This document shows, in pieces, positions 7,816 to 15,944 of a stretch of DNA of 64,000 nucleotides (within the stretch, counting starts at the first letter, position 1; each line of letters opens with the position of its first letter). This stretch comes from Bartonella taylorii 8TBB (GTDB lineage Bacteria > Pseudomonadota > Alphaproteobacteria > Rhizobiales > Rhizobiaceae). Location: the NCBI RefSeq assembly GCF_902825155.1, contig NZ_CADEAG010000008.1:1-64000 (forward strand), in the 5' to 3' direction. The position numbers and the translations under genes were made by a program. The notes beneath the pieces were generated by a model. The model did no database searches. It saw only the letters and a program-made list of their open reading frames with translations, and was not told the DNA's origin.

Positions 7816-9406
7816 GATACCCAAGCCCACGTGCAATCATTTGTACTTTTGCCAAGCGCGCTGCTAATGCGTGATGATCCATCTCACCTAGCAACTCATC
7901 CAAGCCTTTAAGGATATCCTCATAACTGGTTGCTTCTCTTACAAGCTTTTTAAAGGGCTCTAAAAGGGGTTCTAAGTCCTCTTCCCAGTCGCTTAAAGCT
8001 TCTTCAGAAAGCTGGTCCAATTCGTCGTGATGTTTCCCAGCCTGCTCTTTTCCACCCTTACCCTCTCTTGTCATAGAAACATCAACACCCCCACAATCAG
8101 CACAAATACCAGCCTTTTGCCTTGCCTCATCATCCTCTTGCCCCCTCTCATCATCAGGCGCATTATCAAGAGCCTTTAAAACATCTTCTCCCCTTTTTGG
8201 TTGCGAAAAGCCAATCTTATTGCGCACTTCTTGCACCCCAACACGCAATCCCAAGGGCACGAGTTTTTCCAGCGCATCACTAATGGCTTTAATATCTTCA
8301 TTTTCCGAAATCGGCCAATAGACAAGGGGGATACGCTCTTGGCGCCCAAAATTAATCTCAACAAAAGGCGCTATCAAATCACGGTTAGCCGTCAACGCCA
8401 GTTGGCGGGCGTCAGCTCTGGCAATATCATGGCGCACATTTTCATGAATACGCGCTTGTGAAAAGGACGACCCATCATCCGTCGTCATCGTTTGTCCCAA
8501 CACACCCTTTGAGATTTGCCGATCTAAATATTCGGCTTTTGCGGCAAAAACCGCATTGCCACTCCCCCCTGCCGCTTCAATAAACTCAATCTCCATCTCT
8601 TTGGGAATAACGGCGGCCGCATCACTGGATAAATCACGCACAGCCTTCATGAGAACCCGCCGTTCCTCATGAGAAGAGCTCGCACCATATTTGCCCACGC
8701 GCAAAGGCATGCCGTAAACTTCTAAAAATGCCATCCAATCTTTCAGTGTATAAGACTTAAACAAAAACGCCCAAGCCGCAAGTCTGGCAAGTCCCGTGCG
8801 GATAGGCAAACCGCTTTTCAGCTTTGGTCGATGAATGGAAAATTTATAAGCAGGCAATTCAATACCATAGTGAGACCCCTCTTCTTTTAAACGCAAATGA
8901 AAACCATCCCGCCGGTCCAATTGAAAAAACCTCTGGTCACGCCATTTCCAAGCAACCGGCCACCATTCCTTAGCGCTCTTGTCCCACAAGGTTTCAACAA
9001 CAGCATAACCTTTTCCCAAAGCATCTAACAAATCCGTCACATAATCATCAACAAAGGTGGGTGCTGTAATCACTTCTCGCACCGCATCCGCAATCTTTTT
9101 GTCCTGTGCACTGTCGCTTGCGGCAATCACTCCAGGCTCCACCCCTGTCAGAGCATTTTTACGCATGCCAAGCACAGCACGATAATGCAAATCACGCTCT
9201 TCCATATCATCGGCAAGCTGGAAAAACTGTTCTGGATGCCCTCGTGCTGCCTGTTGTAAAATCTCAGCAAGTTGCGCAGGGGTGAGACCACTCACAATGG
9301 TTTGTGACCACACATTACGAACACCGCCAATGGTAGGGCTTGCGACTTCTCGCTCCAACCCTTTGATATTAAGCGCCCTACCCCACTGATCTAAAAGTTT
9401 TACCAT
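7808..9406 (-). CDS. Portal protein (DUF935, Mu gp29 family)
   Basis: This 532-residue protein matches DUF935 portal proteins. Typical segments are 'ILQQAARGHPEQFFQLADDMEERDLHYRAVLGMRK' near the N-terminus, 'GYAVVETLW...WKWRDQRFFQLD', 'WMAFLEVYGMPLRVGKY', and 'GVLGQTMTTDDGSSFSQARIHENVRHDI' in the middle. Portals form the dodecameric channel through which terminase pumps DNA. The C-terminal acidic tail (DDERGQEDDEARQKAG, then Glu-rich) is family-typical. It lies between terminase and gp30-like genes as in Mu. Confidence 0.93.
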   Translation of the reverse strand: MVKLLDQWGRALNIKGLEREVASPTIGGVRNVWSQTIVSGLTPAQLAEILQQAARGHPEQFFQLADDMEERDLHYRAVLGMRKNALTGVEPGVIAASDSAQDKKIADAVREVITAPTFVDDYVTDLLDALGKGYAVVETLWDKSAKEWWPVAWKWRDQRFFQLDRRDGFHLRLKEEGSHYGIELPAYKFSIHRPKLKSGLPIRTGLARLAAWAFLFKSYTLKDWMAFLEVYGMPLRVGKYGASSSHEERRVLMKAVRDLSSDAAAVIPKEMEIEFIEAAGGSGNAVFAAKAEYLDRQISKGVLGQTMTTDDGSSFSQARIHENVRHDIARADARQLALTANRDLIAPFVEINFGRQERIPLVYWPISENEDIKAISDALEKLVPLGLRVGVQEVRNKIGFSQPKRGEDVLKALDNAPDDERGQEDDEARQKAGICADCGGVDVSMTREGKGGKEQAGKHHDELDQLSEEALSDWEEDLEPLLEPFKKLVREATSYEDILKGLDELLGEMDHHALAARLAKVQMIARGLGYHG

Positions 9407-9418
9407 CTCATCATTCCA

Positions 9419-11041
9419 TCAATAAATCTTTGATCGCATTGTTGAAAAAAAAGGGGTTGAAAAGAGCGGGCTTTCATCAAAACCATAAGCCTCTCTCACA
9501 GGTGTATAATCATAAATTTCAGGAGTCTGGCGGCTAGCAAAATAAGCCAAAGCACAAGCAATCGCGCTATCCCCATGGCGCATAAAACCATCACTGCCTT
9601 TAAAACGATGATTGTCTGGAATTTTCACAATGCCATTGACATAAGCAAGCGCTTGATGATCCGCAACAATGTCACTATCGCGCGGCAAAACAATGGACCC
9701 ATCCCCAAAAGCTTCTAAATAAGCCGGCATTTCTTTGCCATACCAACTTTGCGACAATTGCACTTCCCTCACACAAGCCCCATAACGCTGTGCTGCTTTT
9801 TCCGCTAAATAAGCTCCATTGCCCCGTGCATCCAAAGCGCCCCCCAACAAACGCGGCAAGCCATTCACCACATAAAATAAAATCTCTCTTTGTTGGTCAA
9901 ACGGCGTATTGCGCAATTCCACCATAAACCGGACACGGCGCACCAGATCTTGCCCAATTTCCATCACCACAATCGACGTCGCATCGCCCGATCTGGCAAA
10001 ATCAACGCCAAAAACATGTTGGCGCCGTCGGTCAAGCCCAATATGAAGAGGTTTTAAGCGCCCCTCACACCAATTAAAAGCAGCTTGACTTCGTTGATAA
10101 TCCGATTGATTTTTAAAATTATCCACACAAGCAAAACGCAACACCGCAATATCAGGCGCACAACAATTTTCAATCTGTAAGCGTGTTAAAGCCGCCCCTT
10201 CTTGATCGGCTGGTATAGCATCTAATTCTTGGCGCATAGCAGCCAAACGCACCCCATAAGAGGCACGGATTTGCTTTTCCCATTGTTGTTCAGATGCTAA
10301 ACTCCACACCTCCCCCTTCATGGCACAAACCCGTTTAAACAAGCCATTTTTAACCGCCTCACCAAAGGGGTAACAATGCACCGAAAAAGGAACTTTGCCT
10401 GCACGCGCTTCACGGATCAATTCATTGAAAGGATTGAGCACACCATTATGCGTTGAGATCACACGGATCTTGCCACCCCAAATCAACAAAGCATTGACCG
10501 CATCCAAAACAGAGCGCACATCTTGATGAAAAGCAGCCTCATCAATCACCACAATGCCTTGTAGACCACGAATATTTTCAGGGCGGCTAGAAAGCGCTTC
10601 AATGCGAAATCCTGAAGCAAAACGCACGCGGTAAGCAGAGATATATTTTGTTGAACCATCCGCCCTTTGATCAGAGAATAAAAACTCCTCCACGTCCCCA
10701 CTATTACTGGTTATAGCTGAAGCAAAATTGCTCACATAACCAATAAATTCACGTCCCTTTTCTTTGGTGTCTCCAATGTAAAAAACATTATCGCCACCAG
10801 CCTCACGCGTCGCTGCAGCAATAAGGGTATCATCCAAAGCTTCCGCAAAAGTAATGCCGGTGCGCCGCCCCTTTTCAACCAATTTTAACGGTGACTTATC
10901 TTCAATCCATGCGCGTTGATGTGCCATCAAAATCCCTTCCGCTAAAGGATCTTGCTCTTGAGGGAAAGCACTTTCCTGCCAAATATCAAAACCACTTTGA
11001 TGATCAAAGACATGACTTTTTGAGAGAGGCTGTTCAGCCAT
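9419..11041 (-). CDS. Terminase large subunit (Mu gp28 family)
   Basis: This 540-residue protein is the packaging motor ATPase/nuclease. The ATPase domain has a Walker A-like 'EKGRRTGITFAEA' near residue 58 and a Walker B 'IVVIDEAAFHQD'. The nuclease domain has 'VFGVDFARSGDATSIVVME' with the first acidic residue of the RNase H-like fold, and 'GALDARGNGAYLAEKAAQRYG' further on. The order small terminase, large terminase, portal is that of transposable phages. The start overlaps the end of the DUF3486 gene by 8 bases. Confidence 0.93.
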   Translation of the reverse strand: MAEQPLSKSHVFDHQSGFDIWQESAFPQEQDPLAEGILMAHQRAWIEDKSPLKLVEKGRRTGITFAEALDDTLIAAATREAGGDNVFYIGDTKEKGREFIGYVSNFASAITSNSGDVEEFLFSDQRADGSTKYISAYRVRFASGFRIEALSSRPENIRGLQGIVVIDEAAFHQDVRSVLDAVNALLIWGGKIRVISTHNGVLNPFNELIREARAGKVPFSVHCYPFGEAVKNGLFKRVCAMKGEVWSLASEQQWEKQIRASYGVRLAAMRQELDAIPADQEGAALTRLQIENCCAPDIAVLRFACVDNFKNQSDYQRSQAAFNWCEGRLKPLHIGLDRRRQHVFGVDFARSGDATSIVVMEIGQDLVRRVRFMVELRNTPFDQQREILFYVVNGLPRLLGGALDARGNGAYLAEKAAQRYGACVREVQLSQSWYGKEMPAYLEAFGDGSIVLPRDSDIVADHQALAYVNGIVKIPDNHRFKGSDGFMRHGDSAIACALAYFASRQTPEIYDYTPVREAYGFDESPLFSTPFFSTMRSKIY

Positions 11042-11615
11042 TTTTCACCCCCAACACTTGCGCACGAATAGCGCGCGCTGTTTCTTCTGAGAGCCCCGCC
11101 GCGACTGCTGCCATCTCAACCGCTTTATTTGCTTTAGAGGCAAAATCCTTTTCCAACTTTTGCCGCCTCGTAGTGGACAAATGTTCCGCTGCCAAAACCC
11201 CTTTGAGCGCATTGGCCAATTCTTGTGCCGCTTTTGGTGAAAGGTTTTTGCCACTGCTTAACGTGGAAAAAATCAGTTCTTTAATCGCCGCTGCCGTCAA
11301 AAGAGTAATATTGTCAGAAGCTTTGGCATCAAAACGTTTTGAAAGGCTTGCGGCAATTTCTCGTGTCTGTTCTAAGCGCCGTGACATCACCGCTAAACGC
11401 AAAGAATAACGATTAAAACTGGAAAAAGAGGGTATAGAAAAGCTTAAACCTGTTTCCTTTTGTAGAGCCTTCAAAGCCGCTTTAAACTCACCATAAATAG
11501 CCATTTGTGTCTTCTCACGCCCATTTAAAGCCTCAGCAGCCGCAGCAATAATTTGATCACAAGCTTGCGGCAATAAATCAATCGCTGTTAAGCGTCCACG
11601 CCCGATCTTGCGCAT
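11034..11615 (-). CDS. Terminase small subunit candidate (DUF3486, Mu gp27 family)
   Basis: This product of about 193 residues begins MRKIGRGRLTAIDLLP, the family-typical opening of DUF3486 proteins. It continues with a basic, helical region ('FSSFNRYSLRLAVMSRRLEQTREIAASL') and long Ala-rich helices. Family members precede the gp28-type large terminase and are thought to be the small terminase. The ATG at 11615 is preceded by GAGGTGAGAGGG, which favours it over an upstream GTG. Confidence 0.85.
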   Translation of the reverse strand: MRKIGRGRLTAIDLLPQACDQIIAAAAEALNGREKTQMAIYGEFKAALKALQKETGLSFSIPSFSSFNRYSLRLAVMSRRLEQTREIAASLSKRFDAKASDNITLLTAAAIKELIFSTLSSGKNLSPKAAQELANALKGVLAAEHLSTTRRQKLEKDFASKANKAVEMAAVAAGLSEETARAIRAQVLGVKNG

Positions 11616-11636
11616 CCCTCTCACCTCGCCTTTTAT

Positions 11637-11936
11637 TTATAAACGTTTAGGCCGCTTAATCCCCTCAATAGAAAAACTCCGGTCTAAATGACGCGCTCCC
11701 CGTTCTGTTAACGCCGCAAGAAAAACTGAACCCACCTGTTTTAATGTGACAGCACCTTGCTCTTCCATCCATGCCAGTTCATTATGCACAAAATCGCGAT
11801 CACGCCTGATGCCATAACTGTATAAAAGCCGCTCAATCATTGCACTTGATAAGGTTTCACTGCGCTCACAAACAAGTCCCTTTAAAATAATCAGCCGTGC
11901 TTCTTCACGGATGATTTTATCCATATCTGCTTTCAT
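11637..11936 (-). CDS. Small phage protein, winged-helix-like (Mu gp26-like)
   Basis: This 99-residue protein has an arrangement of short helices followed by 'ELAWMEEQGAVTLKQVGSVFLAALTERGARHLD', which reads like the wing and recognition helix of a winged-helix fold. In Mu-like phages a similar small gene precedes the gp27-like gene. It overlaps the upstream DUF2730-like gene by 4 bases (ATGA). A DNA-binding or packaging accessory role is possible but not shown. Confidence 0.65.
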   Translation of the reverse strand: MKADMDKIIREEARLIILKGLVCERSETLSSAMIERLLYSYGIRRDRDFVHNELAWMEEQGAVTLKQVGSVFLAALTERGARHLDRSFSIEGIKRPKRL

Positions 11937-12247
11937 TTCTTGGCATTCTCCAGTAAAAACTCTTGCAAGCGCTCACCAATCGCCCCCACCGTTTGTAATT
12001 GTGCAGAAAGCGTATTGAGACGACCATCTAAGCGTTCCATATTCACTTCCAACCTTTGCAGCGCATCACGATCTGGCAAAAAATCCATCTCCGTTTCTAA
12101 CGTTTGCACACGTTCTTTAAGTCCAACGATATCTTTCAGCATTTCCTTAGCGCCAGAAGAAAAATAAGCTCTCAAAACGCCAGAAATCGCAATAACCGAT
12201 AAAAGCAAAGACAACCAGCCATTCGCAACACTGATATCTAAATTCAC
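11933..12247 (-). CDS. DUF2730-like phage membrane protein
   Basis: This 104-residue protein has one N-terminal membrane segment ('GWLSLLLSVIAISGVLRAYF') followed by a heptad-patterned coiled coil ('VGLKERVQTLETEMDFLPDRDALQRLEVNMERLDGRLNTL'). The 'LPDRDALQRLEVNMERLDGRL' part is typical of DUF2730 proteins found in this position in Mu-like phages. It overlaps neighbours on both sides by 4 bases. The function is unknown; proximity to the lysis cassette suggests a link with the envelope. Confidence 0.72.
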   Translation of the reverse strand: MNLDISVANGWLSLLLSVIAISGVLRAYFSSGAKEMLKDIVGLKERVQTLETEMDFLPDRDALQRLEVNMERLDGRLNTLSAQLQTVGAIGERLQEFLLENAKK

Positions 12248-12528
12248 TTGAAAGCCCCCTCCCTCTTGCCTAAAATCGCTCGAACCGCAGCTCCTCTGCG
12301 TTGTTCACAAATCAATAAAGCAGCACGATCACGCCCCCAATAGTGCACCACTTCGCGCGCATTCAAAGCACGCTGCGGCAATAAAGCTGGGCGGCTACAT
12401 GCCATGCCAACAACAGGCGGTAATTCAACCGATAAAAACTGATAAGAAAGACTATCCACCGGCTTGCTTGTTGAGCAAGCGCACACGCTCAACCCCAATA
12501 ACACAGCCAGTAGTTGGCAATATCCCAT
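12244..12528 (-). CDS. Rz1-like outer-membrane spanin candidate (lipoprotein)
   Basis: This 94-residue product starts with a hydrophobic signal 'MGYCQLLAVLLGLSVCAC' followed by Ser/Thr and Pro-containing sequence, consistent with a lipoprotein signal, although the lipobox (VCAC) is not canonical. Its first 77 bases overlap, in another frame, the 3' end of the upstream Rz-like gene, the nested layout of Rz/Rz1 pairs. o-spanins tether to the outer membrane and fuse the membranes at lysis. Assignment is by architecture, since spanins diverge strongly. Confidence 0.6.
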   Translation of the reverse strand: MGYCQLLAVLLGLSVCACSTSKPVDSLSYQFLSVELPPVVGMACSRPALLPQRALNAREVVHYWGRDRAALLICEQRRGAAVRAILGKREGAFK

Positions 12529-12790
12529 TTACTTTCTCCATTTTTACAAGCTCTTGTTTCAAAGCAGAAATGGTCGTTTGTGCCTGATGCTCTGCTGCCC
12601 ATGCTGCTTTCCTCTGGCGCTCCTGCTCAAATTTCGCCTTTAACGAAACCTTGGCAATCTCAAGCTGCCAATACAAATCACGCGCTCTTTCCGCCTTTAA
12701 AATTTGCGCTTTCATCAAGCCAAATTCAGATAAAATAACACCCACAAAAAAAAGCAGCCCAAAAGACAATTTTGAAACAGGACTAAACAT
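12452..12790 (-). CDS. Rz-like inner-membrane spanin candidate
   Basis: This 112-residue product has a single N-terminal membrane segment ('LSFGLLFFVGVILSEFGLM') and then a long charged helix with heptad pattern ('ERARDLYWQLEIAKVSLKAKFEQERQRKAAWAAEHQ'), the architecture of i-spanins. It lies directly after the holin candidate and overlaps the lipoprotein gene downstream. Expected function is linking inner and outer membranes during lysis. The call rests on topology and gene layout. Confidence 0.62.
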   Translation of the reverse strand: MFSPVSKLSFGLLFFVGVILSEFGLMKAQILKAERARDLYWQLEIAKVSLKAKFEQERQRKAAWAAEHQAQTTISALKQELVKMEKVNGILPTTGCVIGVERVRLLNKQAGG

Positions 12791-13070
12791 TGCGCTTATC
12801 TCCCCGCCGATAAACCGCCTTCACACTCTGTTTTTGGTTCTTATCCGGGTTTTCAGACTTCCTATTGGAAAAATCCAAAGAGCCAAAACCGCGGTGCACA
12901 CCCAAATTGCCAACGATAATCGCCACCATCGAAGGGATAGAAATGCCCGCCATATCAACAATGCGTGGTGCACCCCACAAACCACCACAAATGAGCAAAA
13001 AAATAACTCCCCAAGCAAACCAAAAAGACCACCATAAATAGAGTCTAGATCCCCGATAAGACGGCTTCAT
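12783..13070 (-). CDS. Holin candidate, small membrane protein
   Basis: This protein of about 95 residues has two strong hydrophobic segments ('LYLWWSFWFAWGVIFLLICGGLWGA' in part, and 'ISIPSMVAIIVGNLGV') and a basic C-terminal tail. It sits between the endolysin and the spanin pair, where holins lie. The ATG at 13070 has GAGGTGAAGG upstream, which selects it over the longer frame. The holin role is inferred from position and topology. Confidence 0.55.
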   Translation of the reverse strand: MKPSYRGSRLYLWWSFWFAWGVIFLLICGGLWGAPRIVDMAGISIPSMVAIIVGNLGVHRGFGSLDFSNRKSENPDKNQKQSVKAVYRRGDKRNV

Positions 13071-13681
13071 GCCTTCACCTCGCATGACAGCCCCAAAAGC
13101 TTTTTGGCGCGGTTTAAGTAGGTCAAACGTTGCACAAGTCCATTCTTGCCACCATTAATCGCCTTGGTAATTCTGAGACAATCATCTTGGTCAGCAAGCC
13201 TATTTAAGCCTCTCATCTGCCAAAACCAAATGGCAGACCAAAGCGCTGCTGGAAACGTTTCCACCACTTCTGGAAAAGCCTCACAATCGGGCGCTTGTTC
13301 ATCGAACGAACACCAAAACTGTGTAAAGCGCCGATAATTCTTGCGCCCCGTTAATTGGATTAAACCACGCCCCTTAAAGCGCACACCATCCCCAGGGTTG
13401 ACATTGCCTAAATCACGTCGCCCCTCATAAGCACGCCCAGAGGCATATTCACAAACGGTAAAAAAGCCATCACTCTCATGGGCACATTGGCTTAAAAAAT
13501 GCGCAATACGCAAACCTGTCGTGATCGCCCCATAAGACAAAGCTTCAGGCAGAACCCGTGCCATTTCAACAATAATAAAATCTTGGCGCGCATGATGCGC
13601 CAATTTAGGAGCAAGGCGATGAAGAAAATATGTATCTATTGAAACCATAACAAACCAATGAATGAATAAAAATCCATCCAC
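13067..13681 (-). CDS. Phage endolysin, glycoside hydrolase family 19
   Basis: The product resembles GH19 chitinase-type endolysins that cut peptidoglycan glycan strands. Visible hallmarks are 'RIAHFLSQCAHESDGF' with the catalytic Glu, 'YASGRAYEGRRDLGNVNPGDGVRFKGRGLIQLTGRKNYRRF' in part, with the second catalytic acidic region around YEGR and the 'GRGLIQLTGRKNY' motif. No signal peptide is evident. The start is uncertain: ATG at 13681 (204 residues) or 13648 (193 residues); neither has a strong ribosome binding site. It is the first gene after a dyad promoter. Confidence 0.9.
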   Translation of the reverse strand: MDGFLFIHWFVMVSIDTYFLHRLAPKLAHHARQDFIIVEMARVLPEALSYGAITTGLRIAHFLSQCAHESDGFFTVCEYASGRAYEGRRDLGNVNPGDGVRFKGRGLIQLTGRKNYRRFTQFWCSFDEQAPDCEAFPEVVETFPAALWSAIWFWQMRGLNRLADQDDCLRITKAINGGKNGLVQRLTYLNRAKKLLGLSCEVKA

Positions 13682-13704
13682 AGTTTATCGAATTTCAACC
13701 CCCC

Positions 13705-13731
13705 AATATAAGCCTGACACTGTCAGTCAAA
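13705..13731 (-). promoter_or_regulatory. Putative Mor-controlled phage promoter with 13-bp dyad, lysis operon
   Basis: On the reverse strand TTGACT, the perfect dyad CTGACAGTGTCAG (13726-13714) and TATATT (13710-13705) are spaced exactly as at 6234-6259. The block lies just downstream of the mor-like gene and upstream of the endolysin, the place of the middle promoter in Mu. The shared stretch of over 20 bases at two operon heads argues for function. Binding by the Mor-like protein is inferred. Confidence 0.6.
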
Positions 13732-13735
13732 ACTC

Positions 13736-14143
13736 TCAATACTCATAAAACTCTGGAAATAATAAACCTTGTGGCTCTTTTGAAGAAATTTTCTTCTTCA
13801 AGCGATAGGCTGTACGCACATGCATACCAGAAACAGCAGACGCTGCATCCACCGACCAACCTTTTTGCAACGCTTTTAGCATTTTTTGCCGCCGTTCAGC
13901 ATCTCTACCAAGGGGGATAAGAAGGCGCACACCCGAACCATTAAAACAAAAATGGTTGATCAATTGTTGCGCCTCTTCAAACCCAACAATTTCAATCAAC
14001 CAATCCGCATTCTCAAGACGCCCGGGTATATAAACTTCTCGTCCACCAAAAGCACGCATCATATTCCATGCCGCCTCACTACCCGCAACATCAGCTATTT
14101 CACGCAATAAGGCAGGAAAATCGCTATAGATTTCCTCTTGCAT
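13736..14143 (-). CDS. mor: Mor-family middle transcription activator
   Basis: This 135-residue protein matches the Mor/C family of phage Mu activators. The dimerisation half shows 'LREIADVAGSEAAWNMMRAFGGREVYIPGR' and the C-terminal half has a helix-turn-helix 'SVDAASAVSGMHVRTAYRLKKK'. Length is close to Mu Mor (129). Mor binds a dyad upstream of the middle promoter and recruits RNA polymerase. A candidate dyad lies immediately downstream of this gene and again before the head operon, so it probably switches on lysis and head genes. Confidence 0.85.
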   Translation of the reverse strand: MQEEIYSDFPALLREIADVAGSEAAWNMMRAFGGREVYIPGRLENADWLIEIVGFEEAQQLINHFCFNGSGVRLLIPLGRDAERRQKMLKALQKGWSVDAASAVSGMHVRTAYRLKKKISSKEPQGLLFPEFYEY

Positions 14144-14149
14144 GCATGC

Positions 14150-14767
14150 TTACCCCTCGCTTTTAACACTTTTACGGATTTTCCGCCCCCAAATATTCAT
14201 TACTTGGCGAAAATCGTCCCCATCCATCTCGCCCAAAGCTTTACCACTTAACGCCATAACACTTTGATGAAAAGCTTCCACATCAAACACTACAGCAGGA
14301 TTCAAACGCTTCCATTGGGCACACAAAATCGAAATACTTGGTTTATTCCTCCAAGAATCTTGAATCTTTTTCCCTCTCCAGTCAACCCCGCCCTCACGCT
14401 GTAACCAGCTTTTCAACGCCTCAATAGCTCTGCCCGCATCATCTCCATCGCGTAAAAAGCGGATATGATCAATCCCCGTTTGCCGCTTTACAAAGCCAAG
14501 CAATGCTTTGTCTGAACGATCACGAATAATGCCAAGATTCCACCCAGCTATCCAGAGTGCTTGGAGCTTCTTGGCATATTTGCCCTCTAAACGCTTCACA
14601 CTCGGCGCAAAACCATAAGCTTTCATTTCAGCGACGACCAAGCGCTTTTCTGAAAAGTTCAAATCTTTTGCCGATTGCTTCCCCGTCAAGCGATAGAGCA
14701 GTGCGCGATAGGTCTCATCATCAAGACCTAAAGCGCGTTTTCCCAGATGAATAGCGGCTAAAGACAT
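14150..14767 (-). CDS. gemA: GemA-like regulatory protein (Mu gp16 family)
   Basis: This 205-residue protein resembles GemA/gp16 of Mu, which modulates host gene expression and DNA supercoiling. The family-typical N-terminus is present: 'AAIHLGKRALGLDDETYRALLYRLTGKQSAKDL', then 'KKLQALWIAGWNLGIIRDRSDKALLGFVKRQTGI'. It lies directly before the mor-like gene as in related prophages. The biochemical function of the family is poorly known, so only the name is transferred. Confidence 0.83.
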   Translation of the reverse strand: MSLAAIHLGKRALGLDDETYRALLYRLTGKQSAKDLNFSEKRLVVAEMKAYGFAPSVKRLEGKYAKKLQALWIAGWNLGIIRDRSDKALLGFVKRQTGIDHIRFLRDGDDAGRAIEALKSWLQREGGVDWRGKKIQDSWRNKPSISILCAQWKRLNPAVVFDVEAFHQSVMALSGKALGEMDGDDFRQVMNIWGRKIRKSVKSEG

Positions 14768-14776
14768 GTCATCCCC

Positions 14777-15400
14777 TCATGTCTTCGCCAGATCAATGGT
14801 CACAGCACGCCAAGCGCTTTCCAAACTATCGCGCTCATAAAAACGCACATATTCCTTAGATGTCGTCACACGGATCGCTTCACGGATCGCCCGCATAGCT
14901 TGCTTCCAGCGTGGATCATCAATATCCAAACGCAACAGCATAAAGATCTCCCCCCGATTCACTTTGCCTTCTTTATCCGTATTAAAAGCACGCGTAATAA
15001 TGGCACGGATTTCAGGACGTGCATCCGCAGACCATTCATTCAAACATTCATCAAGAAGGCTTTTGGCAATTTGCAATTGCGGTCCAAAATCAAAACTCTC
15101 CTGCACTTGCACCTTAATGCGCTGCAAACCATCAAAGCTTGTATAAGTACAATTGCCCTTTTTGCCACGCCGCTCCACACCATATTCTTGCGCAAGCAAG
15201 CTATCAAAAGCACCCAAATCTGCAATCGTATGGTTGTTAAAACGCGCAATCCTTGCCGATAACTCTTTGGCAAATCCCATAATTTTGCGCACCGTTTCAT
15301 CTTCCAATAAATCCGCAGGGCGGATCAAGCTTACCGGCACCAAAGCCCCTTTCGCATCCTTCATATAATGCGTTCCTTCAAGTTCAATTTGTGGATTCAT
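14777..15400 (-). CDS. DUF3164 family phage protein
   Basis: This 207-residue protein fits DUF3164, found in early regions of Mu-like phages. The opening 'EGTHYMKDAKGALVPVSLI' and the later 'DEETVRKI', 'RGKKGNCTYTSFDGLQRIKVQVQE' and 'CLNEWSADARPEIRAIITRAFNTDKEGKVNR' segments are typical. The ATG at 15400 has GGAGGAAG upstream, so the longer frame starting at 15493 is rejected. The function is unknown. The gene ends nine bases before gemA. Confidence 0.83.
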   Translation of the reverse strand: MNPQIELEGTHYMKDAKGALVPVSLIRPADLLEDETVRKIMGFAKELSARIARFNNHTIADLGAFDSLLAQEYGVERRGKKGNCTYTSFDGLQRIKVQVQESFDFGPQLQIAKSLLDECLNEWSADARPEIRAIITRAFNTDKEGKVNRGEIFMLLRLDIDDPRWKQAMRAIREAIRVTTSKEYVRFYERDSLESAWRAVTIDLAKT

Positions 15401-15414
15401 CACCAACTTCCTCC

Positions 15415-15666
15415 TTATGTTTTTTGAAAACGGCGAAACGGCACAACATCCCCTGAAGAAGGCGCACATCCCGCTTTCAATTGCCAACGACACCGCAAAA
15501 GCTCATGACCTAAAACGTGGTTATAGCCTGCCAAGCGGCGCAAATAATCATTCAATTCTCGAACATCTTGTCCATGCAAAAAAATCCCATCCAGTTCATG
15601 TTTTAACAAGGCAGAGCGCAAAGCAACCAAGCAATCTCTTACCATATAAGGGTTCCGTTCCATCAT
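15415..15666 (-). CDS. Small phage early protein, unknown
   Basis: This 83-residue product lies between DUF3164 and another small early gene, overlapping the latter by 4 bases (ATGA). It contains 'VRELNDYLRRLAGYNHVLGHELLRCRWQL', a helical region, and a short C-terminal tail with basic residues. No family is recognised. Its tight fit in the operon supports it being translated. Confidence 0.6.
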   Translation of the reverse strand: MMERNPYMVRDCLVALRSALLKHELDGIFLHGQDVRELNDYLRRLAGYNHVLGHELLRCRWQLKAGCAPSSGDVVPFRRFQKT

Positions 15667-15944
15667 TTTCCGCCTCCAAAATCCATATGAATAACTGTAC
15701 CTGTCTCATCAATTCTCTCATCCCTCTTGGAATAAGAAACTTTGCAACGCGACAAAGCTTCTACAACTTGTCCCTCTAAAACCCCTTCTGCTTCGCCCAA
15801 ACGGTGAACACTCAATTCCAATTCAAGCGATAATGCCCAATCAACACACAATTTAAGCTGTTCTCCAATCTCCAAACCGCATTGATAATCGTCATAAAGA
15901 CCAACAAGCGTATCGGATAATTCCTTATTGCTTATCCGCGTCAT
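15663..15944 (-). CDS. Small phage early protein, unknown
   Basis: This 93-residue acidic protein directly follows MuB and overlaps it by 4 bases (ATGA), as well as overlapping the next gene. The sequence is mainly helical ('LSDTLVGLYDDYQCGLEIGEQLKLCVDWALSLELELSVHRL' in part). I do not recognise a family. Its place among early genes suggests a role near replication-transposition or regulation. Confidence 0.58.
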   Translation of the reverse strand: MTRISNKELSDTLVGLYDDYQCGLEIGEQLKLCVDWALSLELELSVHRLGEAEGVLEGQVVEALSRCKVSYSKRDERIDETGTVIHMDFGGGK

